From positions 1-64,000 of the forward strand of contig JBMNGG010000004.1 of assembly GCA_050949705.1 (NCBI GenBank): DNA of 64,000 nt, given 5' to 3'. The position numbers were made by a program, and so were the translations under genes. Below, one piece after another: positions 17,991-26,682 of the stretch; position 1 is the stretch's first letter; each line of letters begins with the position of its first letter. The notes beneath the pieces are model-generated. The model did no database searches, was not told the origin of the DNA, and worked only from the letters and a program-made list of their open reading frames with translations. Source of the DNA: JBMNGG01 sp050949705. GTDB lineage: Bacteria; Bacillota; Thermosediminibacteria; Thermosediminibacterales; Tepidanaerobacteraceae.

Positions 17991-19913
17991 TTACAACATG
18001 TTTTTGGCTACATGAAATCCTTCGTGTACTGCATCCCATATTTTTCTGGGAGAATCTGCATCGCCAATTACATATACCTCATCTACAACCTTTTCAAGTT
18101 CTTCTTCCAATTCGTTGTTTGCCTTCATACCTGTTGCTATAATAACATTGTCGTAAGGAATAGTTTGTTTAACACCGTCTTTTTCTACTGTAACTTGCTC
18201 TTCATCGATGCAGCATACTTTTGTATTTAACATTACTTTTACATTGGCTTCTTTGATTTTTAAGTTTAATCTTTGTTCGTTATTGGCATTGATTACTTCT
18301 TTTGGTACTAGCTTATGGAGCATTTCGACAAGTGTCACGTCTCTGCCCTTTTCTGCTAGGTCTATAGCGGCTTCACTTCCAACAAGACCACCACCGATGA
18401 CGACAACTTTCTCACCAATATCATATTTATCAAGTAGGCAATCTACTGCCATGACAGCCTTTGGATTGTCCTTTAAACCGTCAACGGGAGGAAGTAGTGG
18501 AACTGCTCCTGTGGCAAGGACTACCTTGTCTGGTCTAAATTTTAATACATCTTCTACAGTAGCCACTTTATTGTATATAACATTTACATTGTGCTTCATT
18601 ACTTGATTTCTTAAATATTGAATATATTTTCTTACTGATTTTTTGAAATTAGGGGCTCCTGCTGCAATGCCTAAACCGCCAAGTTCATCATTTTTTTCCC
18701 ATATAGTGACTTTATGCCCACGTTCGGCTGCAGTAATAGCAGTTTGCATTCCACCTATGCCACCACCTATTATGAGTACAGATTTAGGTTCTTTGGTAGG
18801 CGTGACTTCACTGAAGTTTTCGAAACCACATCTTGGATTAACGGAACAGGCTGTGTGGCGACCTTCAAGGATTCCCAGTAAACACTCATTGCAGTAGATA
18901 CAGTATCTTATATCGTCAAATCTCCCGCTTTTTACCTTGTTGGGCCACTCTGGATCTGCAATGGACTGCTTTCCAAGGGAGATATAGTCAACCTTGCCAT
19001 CATTTACTGCATCCTGAGCTATTATTGGATTATCGAGTTTGCCATCACAAAATACGGGGATATTCACTATTTCTTTGACTTTAGCTGCAAGATCAATTTT
19101 TGTAGCATCTTCGTCGTAAACTGTTGGAATAGGCTTATACCAGACTTCGAAGCATCCACGATCAACATGTAGTGCACTAACGCCTGCCTCTTCCAAGATT
19201 TTGGCGATCTTTAGGCCTTCTTCAATTGTTCTTCCCCCTGGAATTTCATGGGTAAGAGTGAATTTAAACAGAATCGGAAAATCTTCCCCACATTTTTCCT
19301 TTACTTGTTTGATCAGGTTCAGGGGGAATCTCATTCTGTTTTCTAAGCTGCCGCCGTATTCATCAGTGCGTTTGTTCCAAAGTTCAGACATAAACTGGTC
19401 AATTAGGTATCCGCCGTAGCCTTGAACTTCTATCGCGTCACACCCTGCTGCTTTAGCCCACTTGGCTGTATTTCCAAAGCTTTCTTCTATATCTTTAATC
19501 TGTTCGATGGAAAGGGGTCTACACAACAAATCGGGGAAATAGGTGCAGGGAACTGAGCTAGCGGCATAGGGGGGAGTGTTGGCGTCAGTAAACGACATGC
19601 GGCCTATACCTGCACTTATCTGTAAAGCTACCTTGGCTCCATAGGCGTGGCAGGATTCCACAACCCTGTAAAGTCGCTCTACCATTGGCTGACTGTCTAG
19701 CACGTTACAAGGCTTAGGCTCATATTTAGTTGTGCAAGTGGTGGCACCTAAAATGACAAGACCAAAACCACCTTTAGCCCTGTCCTCATAATACTGGCGA
19801 GACTGCTCAGAAAAACCTCCATCTGGGTCTGTTCCTGTGCCCATAGGGGACATAAAGATTCTGTTTCTAAGCTTCATGTTACCAATCTTTGTCTTATCAA
19901 AAAGTGTTTTCAT
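17991..19913 (-). CDS. Old-yellow-enzyme/Fe-S flavoenzyme (2,4-dienoyl-CoA reductase-like)
   Basis: A 640-residue reductase with the FadH/BaiCD layout. It has an FMN-binding TIM barrel (1-330), a 4Fe-4S site C338, C341, C344, C356 (spacing 2, 2, 11), then a pyridine-nucleotide/FAD half with GGGIGG near 380 and GGGLVG near 512. Electrons would run NAD(P)H to FAD to Fe-S to FMN to an enone or other acceptor. The active site is unusual: where relatives have QL-H--GR, this protein has QISAGIGR (97-105), and the IHGAHGYL motif reads VQGYGGYL (163-170). The usual substrate-binding His residues are therefore missing, so the substrate may not be a standard enoate. A TetR gene lies upstream on the same strand. 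Confidence 0.8.
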   Translation of the reverse strand: MKTLFDKTKIGNMKLRNRIFMSPMGTGTDPDGGFSEQSRQYYEDRAKGGFGLVILGATTCTTKYEPKPCNVLDSQPMVERLYRVVESCHAYGAKVALQISAGIGRMSFTDANTPPYAASSVPCTYFPDLLCRPLSIEQIKDIEESFGNTAKWAKAAGCDAIEVQGYGGYLIDQFMSELWNKRTDEYGGSLENRMRFPLNLIKQVKEKCGEDFPILFKFTLTHEIPGGRTIEEGLKIAKILEEAGVSALHVDRGCFEVWYKPIPTVYDEDATKIDLAAKVKEIVNIPVFCDGKLDNPIIAQDAVNDGKVDYISLGKQSIADPEWPNKVKSGRFDDIRYCIYCNECLLGILEGRHTACSVNPRCGFENFSEVTPTKEPKSVLIIGGGIGGMQTAITAAERGHKVTIWEKNDELGGLGIAAGAPNFKKSVRKYIQYLRNQVMKHNVNVIYNKVATVEDVLKFRPDKVVLATGAVPLLPPVDGLKDNPKAVMAVDCLLDKYDIGEKVVVIGGGLVGSEAAIDLAEKGRDVTLVEMLHKLVPKEVINANNEQRLNLKIKEANVKVMLNTKVCCIDEEQVTVEKDGVKQTIPYDNVIIATGMKANNELEEELEKVVDEVYVIGDADSPRKIWDAVHEGFHVAKNML

Positions 19914-20145
19914 TAAAAGACCTCCCTTTAAATTTTTATATGATAAACAGAAAGTTGGAGAAGTGTTTAGCTCCTGGATGATAAATGATAGATTTCACAT
20001 TCACATCCAAGAGGAAAAACGATACAACTGTAATATGTATCCTTACAAGTGTCCGGATCAACCTAACAGAATTATATCATTAAATGATTTTTTTGACAAT
20101 ATAAACTTTTAAGTTTTACTAATATTATTTTTTGGAAATAAAAAA

Positions 20146-20162
20146 ACCGTGCATCGCACGGT
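20146..20162 (-). terminator. Terminator of the TetR gene
   Basis: Minus-strand ACCGTGC and GCACGGT flank a GAT loop and run into TTTTTT. The stem includes the last base of the TetR stop codon. Confidence 0.8.
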
Positions 20163-20770
20163 CAGTTTAACTTGGCTTTGAGCTCGTCTTTAACAAGTAG
20201 GAGAGCTTCCAGAATTTGTCGGTTTTTAACAATCAAATCAAAGCTGCCATTTTTATTACACCAGATGACTGAAATTCCTACGGTAATATAGGTTATGGCC
20301 TCTACAATTTCCTCCGGTGGATTAGGATTATTGATTTCTCCCGCTTCTTGAGCTTTTTTTATTAGATTTATGTAAATATCCCACATAGTTATTTGATAAG
20401 GGACTAGAATTTTCAAATCACCGTTGTCAATATTACGCTTTAGCACTTGGCCGAATATCTCAGGACCTGTTTCCATCATTTCCTTTAAAAAGGTTTCGAA
20501 GATTTGATAAAATTGCTCTATGTAGCTGGAAGAATTTATTAATATTGAGGGAAGTTTGTCAAAAATAATTAACTCAGGTTTCAAAAGAAAGCTGTCAAAG
20601 ATTTCGTCTTTTGACTTAAAGTAATAATAAAAGGTGCTTCTTGAAATTTTGCTGGCTTTGCATATGTCAGTAACGGAAACATTATAATATCCTCGTTGAC
20701 GAAACAGATCTATGGCAGTATCTACAATGTGCATTTTTGTCAAGTTGCTTTCATCTTTTTTATTATTCAT
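20162..20770 (-). CDS. TetR-family transcriptional regulator
   Basis: A 202-residue repressor-type protein. The N-terminal HTH (about 10-58) reads DTAIDLFRQRGYYNVSVTDI, then CKASKISRSTFYYYFKSKDEIF, the classic TetR signature. The C-terminal ligand domain (60-202) is not assignable. It ends with its own terminator 250 bases before the old-yellow-enzyme gene on the same strand. It is thus transcribed separately, but could regulate that gene. Confidence 0.9.
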   Translation of the reverse strand: MNNKKDESNLTKMHIVDTAIDLFRQRGYYNVSVTDICKASKISRSTFYYYFKSKDEIFDSFLLKPELIIFDKLPSILINSSSYIEQFYQIFETFLKEMMETGPEIFGQVLKRNIDNGDLKILVPYQITMWDIYINLIKKAQEAGEINNPNPPEEIVEAITYITVGISVIWCNKNGSFDLIVKNRQILEALLLVKDELKAKLN

Positions 20771-20843
20771 TCAGCCACCCCTAAGTTTCAATAATCAAAT
20801 ATAGTATATTATCAATTACAAAATAATACAAGAAGTGGATATT

Positions 20844-20929
20844 TGAGTATTTGGGGACGGTTCTTTTTTATTCAAATCCTTCATCAACTGATTGAAAATG
20901 AATATTTAGGAACCGTCCCTAAAAAATCA
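20844..20929. repeat. Inverted pair of 31-nt palindromic repeats
   Basis: A plus-orientation copy at 20844-20874 and a minus-orientation copy at 20899-20929 are separated by 24 bases, between the divergent TetR and ferredoxin genes. Confidence 0.85.
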
Positions 20930-21008
20930 CACAAACTACGCAAATAACATTGACAGCGAAAAGCAGGAATAGTATAATATAACGAGATTCTTCTATGGAG
21001 GGCATATC

Positions 21009-21719
21009 ATGGATAAATACTATATCAAAACCCGTAGAGATTTTACTGTTATTAGAAAGTATGCTTGGCTATTTACTTTATTAGTGGCCATTGGAGGTTT
21101 AATCGAGCCAAAGCTTGGCCTTTTAGTGATATTTATTATGGCAGGGCTCATGATTACAGCTTTTTTTAGGGGAAGATATTGGTGTGGCAATATTTGTCCT
21201 CATGGTTCCTTATTTGATATGTTAATATTGCCTATAAGTGAAAATAGAAAAATACCGGAGTTTTTAAAATCAAAGTTTTTTATTGTGGGATTTTTTGTTT
21301 TTTTTATGATTAATTTTTCAAGAAAAATATTAAATGTGGTTAATCAGTGGGGAACTTTTGATTTCATGGATAAACTGGGATTTGTATTTGTATCCACATA
21401 TTTAATGGTGCTGATAGTTGGCAGTATTTTAGCGGTATTTATAACTCCCAGGACATGGTGCCAGTTTTGTCCTATGGGCACAATGCAAAAACTGTCTTAT
21501 AAATTAGGAAAATTTGTCGGAGTAGCAGATAAGACTGAAAGGTATGTAACGATTTCAAATCTAGATAAGTGTATTAAGTGTGGTAAGTGCTCAAAAGTTT
21601 GTCCTTTCCAGTTAACCCCCCATTTAGAGTTTGATAAAAATAATCGATTTAGCAATATAGACTGCATAAAATGCTCAACTTGTATAAAGAATTGCCCCTT
21701 AAAACTTTTATCAATGTAA
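21009..21719 (+). CDS. NapH-like membrane polyferredoxin
   Basis: A 236-residue integral-membrane Fe-S protein. About four membrane segments carry two cysteine motifs, WCGNICPHG near residue 60 and WCQFCPMG near residue 155, as in NapH/NosR/CcoG-type proteins. Two 4Fe-4S ferredoxin motifs follow, CIKCGKCSKVCP near 193 and CIKCSTCIKNCP near 219. Such proteins pass electrons between quinols or soluble carriers and a partner oxidoreductase. No partner gene lies next to it, so the pathway is open. GGAGGG precedes the ATG. The gene is followed at once by a repeat pair. Confidence 0.85.
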   Translation: MDKYYIKTRRDFTVIRKYAWLFTLLVAIGGLIEPKLGLLVIFIMAGLMITAFFRGRYWCGNICPHGSLFDMLILPISENRKIPEFLKSKFFIVGFFVFFMINFSRKILNVVNQWGTFDFMDKLGFVFVSTYLMVLIVGSILAVFITPRTWCQFCPMGTMQKLSYKLGKFVGVADKTERYVTISNLDKCIKCGKCSKVCPFQLTPHLEFDKNNRFSNIDCIKCSTCIKNCPLKLLSM

Positions 21720-21727
21720 TAGGTATT

Positions 21728-21793
21728 TGGGTATTTGGGGACGGTTCTTTTTTATTCAAGAATGAATAAAAAAGAACCGTCCCCAAATATTCA
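21728..21793. repeat. Perfect inverted pair of 31-nt repeats (long hairpin)
   Basis: The plus copy 21728-21758 and minus copy 21763-21793 are almost exact complements with 4 bases between, so a transcript would fold into a stem of about 30 bp. It starts 9 bases after the ferredoxin stop codon and may act as its terminator. Confidence 0.9.
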
Positions 21794-21874
21794 TTAACGG
21801 GTAAACGCGAGGTTTGCCCGTTTTTTGATTGGACCAAAATATTATATAAAGTGAAATGTTTTTGGATTAAAGCG

Positions 21875-21938
21875 TTGACAAAGTATTATCAAAAATATAA
21901 AATATAAACAATTGATTAATGTTAATAAGCATATGCTT
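21875..21938 (+). promoter_or_regulatory. Promoter and palindrome before the nucleoside operon
   Basis: TTGACA at 21875-21880 is followed by an AT-rich TATAAA/TAAAAT region at 21896-21903. A 12-bp palindrome AAGCATATGCTT at 21927-21938 lies about 20 bases before the start codon and could be the operator of the HTH protein encoded next. Confidence 0.55.
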
Positions 21939-21957
21939 ACAAGGGTGTGTTTTTAAT

Positions 21958-23079
21958 ATGGTTACTGAACGCGAGCGAGAAATATTAAAATGGATAAAAG
22001 ATAATCCGATGATTTCACAGGAAGAGTTAGCTAAGCGGGCTGGTATTGCTCGTTCTTCCGTTGCTGTACATATTTCTAATCTTATGAAGAAGGGTGAAAT
22101 TTTAGGCAAAGGTTATGTAATACGAAAGACACCTTATGTCTTAGTTGTAGGCGGTTCCAGCGTGGACATTATCGGTTACCCAGACGAGTATCTGTTTCCG
22201 GGTGAATCGATACCCGGTCGTGTAGAGCTTTCTTATGGGGGAGTGGGAAGAAATCAAGCTCATAATATGAGGCTTCTTGACCTGGATGTTAAAACAATTA
22301 CCGTTTTTGGTGAAGATATGTATGCTGAAAAAATCAAGCAGAACTGCCAAAAATTAGGTGTTGATATTTCACTATCACTTACTGTCCCCAATGGTATTAC
22401 TTCAACCTATCTTTCTATTGTCGATTCAAATGGAGAATGTAAATTCGGCATTTCTGACATGAAAATAATTAATGAATTAACACCTGAGTTTTTATCAAGT
22501 AAGATTAATGTTATAAATAATGCTAAATTATGTGTGGTAGAGACGAATCTTTGCAAAGAAACTCTTGAATATATAGCAGCTAATTGCCAGGTTCCTTTGT
22601 TTGCTGAGGCAATTTCCATTGTAAAGGCAAAAAAGTTAAAAGGAATTTTGGACAAGATTCACAGTCTTAGAATCGATAGCACCGATCTTGTGTCACTGGT
22701 GGATTTTAATATATACAGCTTAGATGATGTAAAAAAGGCAGTTAACAAACTGATAGATATGGGCGTTAAAAGGGTTTATGTCTCACTAACATCTGGTGGA
22801 ATATACTGTGCCGATAGCTCTCAGTCTTTTGAAATTCTTCCACTGCCATCAGTCAAAGTAGTAAATAGAACCGGTGCTCGAGATAGCTTTATAGGTGCAT
22901 TAGCCTGGGCATTTATAAATGAATTGGATTTTGTTAAGTCTTCGTTAGCAGGTTTAGCTGCATCAATGATTTGTATGGAAAGCAAAAATGTTGTAAACGA
23001 AGACTTAAATGAAGATTATATGACTTCCATTATGCAAATATTGGAAGGTGAGAAATTTTTTAAGGAGGTGGTGGGCTAA
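21958..23079 (+). CDS. Winged-helix regulator fused to a divergent PfkB kinase domain
   Basis: A 373-residue fusion. Residues 1-58 are a Lrp/MarR-like winged helix (EREREILKWIKDNPMISQEE, then LAKRAGIARSSVAVHI). The rest is a PfkB-type sugar-kinase fold with the N-terminal GG motif (ELSYGGVGRNQAHN). The second signature, DTxGAGD in active kinases, reads NRTGARD at 303-309: the catalytic D309 is kept, but the first Asp is Asn and the anion-hole Gly is Arg. Activity may be reduced or lost, with the domain serving as a ligand sensor. It heads an operon with a ribose-type ABC importer, PsuG, a nucleoside phosphorylase and a second, intact PfkB kinase. The start at 21958 follows AAGGGTG; the longer frame to 21919 lacks a binding site. 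Confidence 0.8.
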   Translation: MVTEREREILKWIKDNPMISQEELAKRAGIARSSVAVHISNLMKKGEILGKGYVIRKTPYVLVVGGSSVDIIGYPDEYLFPGESIPGRVELSYGGVGRNQAHNMRLLDLDVKTITVFGEDMYAEKIKQNCQKLGVDISLSLTVPNGITSTYLSIVDSNGECKFGISDMKIINELTPEFLSSKINVINNAKLCVVETNLCKETLEYIAANCQVPLFAEAISIVKAKKLKGILDKIHSLRIDSTDLVSLVDFNIYSLDDVKKAVNKLIDMGVKRVYVSLTSGGIYCADSSQSFEILPLPSVKVVNRTGARDSFIGALAWAFINELDFVKSSLAGLAASMICMESKNVVNEDLNEDYMTSIMQILEGEKFFKEVVG

Positions 23080-23143
23080 AGAAAGGATTGAGCATTATGA
23101 TCTTTGTTATATTTTTTGAATAATGAAAGGAAGGAAAATAGAA

Positions 23144-24124
23144 ATGAAAAAAGTCATTGCAATGTTGTTAATTATGATCTTAGCAGCTAGCGTTCTAGCA
23201 GGTTGTTCAAGTTCACAAACTAATGTTGATCCTTCTGAAACAGGGGATTCGGATGGCAAGCTTAAAATAGGGTTTTCGGTAATATCACTAACCTTCCCTT
23301 ACTATGTATCAATGCTTGATGGTATCGAAGCTGCTTGTGAGGAAAAGGGATGGGAGCTAATTTCTACAGATGCTGGTATGGATGTTGAAAAAACCATTAA
23401 TGACTGTATTGACCTAATTACACAAGGTGTTGATGTATTAGTTATCGCAAGTTGGTATGGAGATTCCCTTTCTGAGGTATTCGAGCAATGTAAAAATGCC
23501 GATATTCCCGTGTTTATGATAGATACTGGGAACTTGCCCGAAGATGGGGATTACGTAACAAATATTGGAACAGACAACTTCGATGCAGGTTACGTAGGTG
23601 GTAACTGGACCGCCAAATATTTTATAGAACAGGGAAAAAATGATATTAATATGATCGCATTCACTACAGCAACTTCCATAGGAAGAGATAGAGTCGATGG
23701 ATTTGTGTCAGGCCTTGAAGCAGGTGGGCTTAATGTTAACAAATTAAATGAGTATTTAGGTGAATCTCGCGAAGGATTTATGTCTCATTGTGAAGATGCT
23801 TTAACCACTTACGAAGATATAGATTTAATTTTTGGCACTAATACTCTTGCAGGTCTTGGTGCTTATGACAGTTGTGTTGCTGCAGACAGGACGGAGATAA
23901 AGATAGTTGGTTTTGATTGCGAAGACGATGAGGTAGCCTTGATAGATTCTGGCACACAATATATTGCAACAATTAAGCAACTTCCTTATGAAATGGCCTT
24001 CCAAACAATTCAAAATATCGATGGCTATCTAAATAAGGATGCAACCTTTGAAAAGACCACACCTTTTGAATCCGGTGTATACTCTATTGATGGAGACTTA
24101 AAGGCTGAAGATATACTTAATTAA
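23144..24124 (+). CDS. Ribose/nucleoside-type ABC solute-binding lipoprotein
   Basis: A 326-residue periplasmic-binding-protein type 1 (RbsB-like) receptor. The signal peptide ends in lipobox LAGC. The fold signature IGFSVISLTFPYYVSMLDGI and the repeated GVDVLVIASWYGDSL / GTDNFDAGYVGG pattern are typical of sugar and nucleoside receptors. AAAGGAAGG puts the start at the ATG 23144 rather than at 23123. With the ATPase and permease that follow it makes a complete importer. The PsuG and nucleoside phosphorylase genes behind it suggest that pseudouridine or another nucleoside is the ligand. Confidence 0.85.
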   Translation: MKKVIAMLLIMILAASVLAGCSSSQTNVDPSETGDSDGKLKIGFSVISLTFPYYVSMLDGIEAACEEKGWELISTDAGMDVEKTINDCIDLITQGVDVLVIASWYGDSLSEVFEQCKNADIPVFMIDTGNLPEDGDYVTNIGTDNFDAGYVGGNWTAKYFIEQGKNDINMIAFTTATSIGRDRVDGFVSGLEAGGLNVNKLNEYLGESREGFMSHCEDALTTYEDIDLIFGTNTLAGLGAYDSCVAADRTEIKIVGFDCEDDEVALIDSGTQYIATIKQLPYEMAFQTIQNIDGYLNKDATFEKTTPFESGVYSIDGDLKAEDILN

Positions 24125-24190
24125 AAGGCATAGATGTAACAGTGAGCAGGTCTAGGAGAATACTCCTGCCTGCTCAAAGGAGTTGGAATT

Positions 24191-25699
24191 ATGCAAAGGG
24201 AGCAGGAATACATTCTCAAATTGAATAAAGTCAGTAAGGAATTTCCTGGAGTAAAGGCCCTTTCGGATGTAGACTTATATATTCGAAAAGGTGAAGTACA
24301 TGCTTTAGTTGGAGAAAATGGAGCGGGAAAGTCCACCCTGATGAAAATACTGTCAGGGGCATATAAAAAGGACAGTGGAAGTATCTACTTCGAGGGAAAT
24401 GAAGTTGATATAAAGTCGCCCAAGGCTGCTCAGGAATTAGGAATATCCATAATATATCAAGAGCTAAATTTAGTAAGTGGTCTTACTGTTGCAGAAAATA
24501 TTTTTTTGGGTAGGCAACCCAAAAAAAACGGAATAATATTGTGGGAAAAAATGTTTTCTGATACAGAAAAGCTATTTTCACGACTGGGAATTAGTATTGA
24601 TGCTAAGAAAAAAGTATCAGAATTGAGCATTGCCCAGCAGCAGCTTGTGGAGATTGCAAAGGCAGTAAGTCATGAAACTAAGGTTGTAATTATGGATGAA
24701 CCTACGTCTTCTCTTACAAAACAGGAAATCAATGTACTTTTTTCTATTATTAATAGGTTGAAAGAGCAGAATGTGGCAATAATTTATATTTCCCACAGAA
24801 TGGATGAAATATTTGCCATTTGCGACAGAGTCACCGTATTGCGGGACGGCTGTAATGCAGGCATGCGAAATATCCATGAAACAGATAGAGATGAATTAAT
24901 TTCAATGATGATAGGTAGAGAATTAAAACAAAAATTCCCAAAAAGAGATGTTCGGATCGGTGATGTATGCTTCGAGGTTGACAATATTTCGGATGGTAAA
25001 AAAATACACAATGTTAGCTTTAACGTGAGACGGGGAGAGGTCTTGGGTTTAGCAGGTCTAGTGGGTTCTGGTCGTTCAGAAACTATGAGACTTATCTTTG
25101 GTGCTGACAGGAAAAAGACAGGAAGAATCTTTTTTAGCGGCAAAGAAGTAGTTATAAATAATCCACGTGATGCTATTACTTCAAAAATAGCTTATATTTC
25201 CGAGGATAGAAAAGGGGAAGGTTTACTGTTAAAGCTGCCGGTTAGCTTCAACATAACCATTGTTGCAATAGAAAAGATTATGAAATGGCTGTTTTTAAAG
25301 ATAAAAGAAGAAGAAAAAGTAGCAAATGAATACGTAGAGCGTCTGTCAATTTCTACTCCATCAATAAGTCAGAGGGTGATTTATTTAAGCGGGGGTAATC
25401 AGCAAAAAGTGGTCCTTTCAAAATGGCTTTATTCTGAGGCGGAAGTATTCATAATGGATGAACCGACTCGAGGCATAGATGTGGGAGCGAAATTTGAAAT
25501 ATATAGTATTATAAATCAGCTTGCAGCTGCAGGAAAGGCAATAATCGTTGTATCTTCTGATATGGAGGAAATTATGGGTATAAGCGATAGGATACTTGTT
25601 ATGAGGGAAGGGGAAATTGCGGCTGAAATCGAGAAAGAAGATTTTTCCCAAGAACTCATAACAAGTTATGCGATAGGGGGATTCAACAATGAGCGGTAG
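24191..25699 (+). CDS. RbsA/MglA-type ABC ATPase with two nucleotide-binding domains
   Basis: A 502-residue ATPase of the ribose/galactoside importer class. Domain 1 has Walker A GENGAGKST (41-49) and Walker B VVIMDEPTSSL. Domain 2 has the degenerate Walker A GLVGSGRSE near 290 and signature YLSGGNQQKVVLSKWL near 395. In this class the second site is typically degenerate, as seen here. AAAGGAG precedes the ATG and the stop overlaps the permease start by 11 bases. It powers uptake through the permease encoded next. Confidence 0.92.
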   Translation: MQREQEYILKLNKVSKEFPGVKALSDVDLYIRKGEVHALVGENGAGKSTLMKILSGAYKKDSGSIYFEGNEVDIKSPKAAQELGISIIYQELNLVSGLTVAENIFLGRQPKKNGIILWEKMFSDTEKLFSRLGISIDAKKKVSELSIAQQQLVEIAKAVSHETKVVIMDEPTSSLTKQEINVLFSIINRLKEQNVAIIYISHRMDEIFAICDRVTVLRDGCNAGMRNIHETDRDELISMMIGRELKQKFPKRDVRIGDVCFEVDNISDGKKIHNVSFNVRRGEVLGLAGLVGSGRSETMRLIFGADRKKTGRIFFSGKEVVINNPRDAITSKIAYISEDRKGEGLLLKLPVSFNITIVAIEKIMKWLFLKIKEEEKVANEYVERLSISTPSISQRVIYLSGGNQQKVVLSKWLYSEAEVFIMDEPTRGIDVGAKFEIYSIINQLAAAGKAIIVVSSDMEEIMGISDRILVMREGEIAAEIEKEDFSQELITSYAIGGFNNER

Positions 25700-26663
25700 A
25701 AGGGTAAATGAGAAAGCTCTAAAAGAGGATTTTAAAAAGATATGGAGCAAGCTGGGAGTTTGGCTGGTATTTATTTTTCTCTTTTTGCTTTTGTCGGTTG
25801 CTGTAGGGGAAAAATTTCTTACAGTTAATAATCTAATCAATGTCATAAGACAAATATGTGTGAATTCAGTGGTAGCTCTGGGCGCAACTTTTGTGGTAAT
25901 GTGTTCGGAAATTGATTTGAGCCAGGGTGCAATGGCCGCTCTTATAGGGTGTATATGTGCCATGCTTATGAAAAGCGGAGCCGGTGTCATCCTATCCATT
26001 ATTATTGCTCTTTTGATAGGTACCTTCATTGGGATAATAATGGGGGCAATAGTTGCATATCTTAATGTGCCATCATTTATTACAACATTAGGTATGATGT
26101 ACAGTCTCCAGGGTGTGGTTCTTCTGCTGACAAATAGTCAGCCGATTTCGGGATTGCCGAAATCTTTCATGATATTAGGTAGGGGTTATTTGGGTTTTGT
26201 TCCAGTGCCGGTGATTATTATTTTTATTTGCTTTACCATTGGGGCACTGGTAGTAAAATATACACAATTTGGTAGGAATGTACTCTCCGTTGGAGAGAAT
26301 AGGTTGGCCGCAAGGCTTTCGGGAATTAATGTGAGCACAATAAAAGTTTCGGTTTTTGCATTAGCTGGTTTTTTCAGCGCATTAGGTGGTGTTATATTGG
26401 CATCGCGGCTTTCCTCAGGGCAGCCTTCTTCTGGATCAGATCTTTCACTGCAAGCCCTGGCTGCTGTATTCATAGGAAATGCCAGCGGTGGCAGTGTAAT
26501 AAATACTTTAGCAGGAGCATTAATAATGGGTTTAATAAGCAATGGATTGAATCTCATGCAGGTTAATGCTTCCTGGCAGAAAGTTGCTCTTGGTATTATT
26601 ATAGTTGGAGCTGTTTCAATGGATATACTCAGAAATTCCAGAATGGGCAAAAAGAGCAGCTAG
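25689..26663 (+). CDS. RbsC-type ABC permease
   Basis: A 324-residue permease with about 8-10 membrane segments. VALGATFVVMCSEIDLSQGA is the conserved RbsC/MglC segment, and the NRLAARLSGINV motif is the cytoplasmic loop that contacts the ATPase. It overlaps the ATPase gene by 11 bases. Only one permease gene is present, so it is expected to act as a homodimer, as for ribose importers. The following PsuG gene starts 19 bases after its stop. Confidence 0.92.
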   Translation: MSGRRVNEKALKEDFKKIWSKLGVWLVFIFLFLLLSVAVGEKFLTVNNLINVIRQICVNSVVALGATFVVMCSEIDLSQGAMAALIGCICAMLMKSGAGVILSIIIALLIGTFIGIIMGAIVAYLNVPSFITTLGMMYSLQGVVLLLTNSQPISGLPKSFMILGRGYLGFVPVPVIIIFICFTIGALVVKYTQFGRNVLSVGENRLAARLSGINVSTIKVSVFALAGFFSALGGVILASRLSSGQPSSGSDLSLQALAAVFIGNASGGSVINTLAGALIMGLISNGLNLMQVNASWQKVALGIIIVGAVSMDILRNSRMGKKSS

Positions 26664-26682
26664 TGAAAGGGGTTACAAAGAA

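Noticed and set aside
17802..18230. Plus-strand open frame at the end of the copper-amine-oxidase-N-type gene
   Set aside because: It crosses the strong bidirectional terminator at 17917-17950 and is antisense to the reductase gene.
19837..20112. Plus-strand open frame across the start of the old-yellow-enzyme gene
   Set aside because: It overlaps a real gene on the other strand, has no start signal, and its tail is low in protein-like features.
21919..21957. Upstream extension of the HTH-PfkB protein
   Set aside because: No ribosome binding site for the earlier start, and the candidate operator AAGCATATGCTT would lie inside the coding region.
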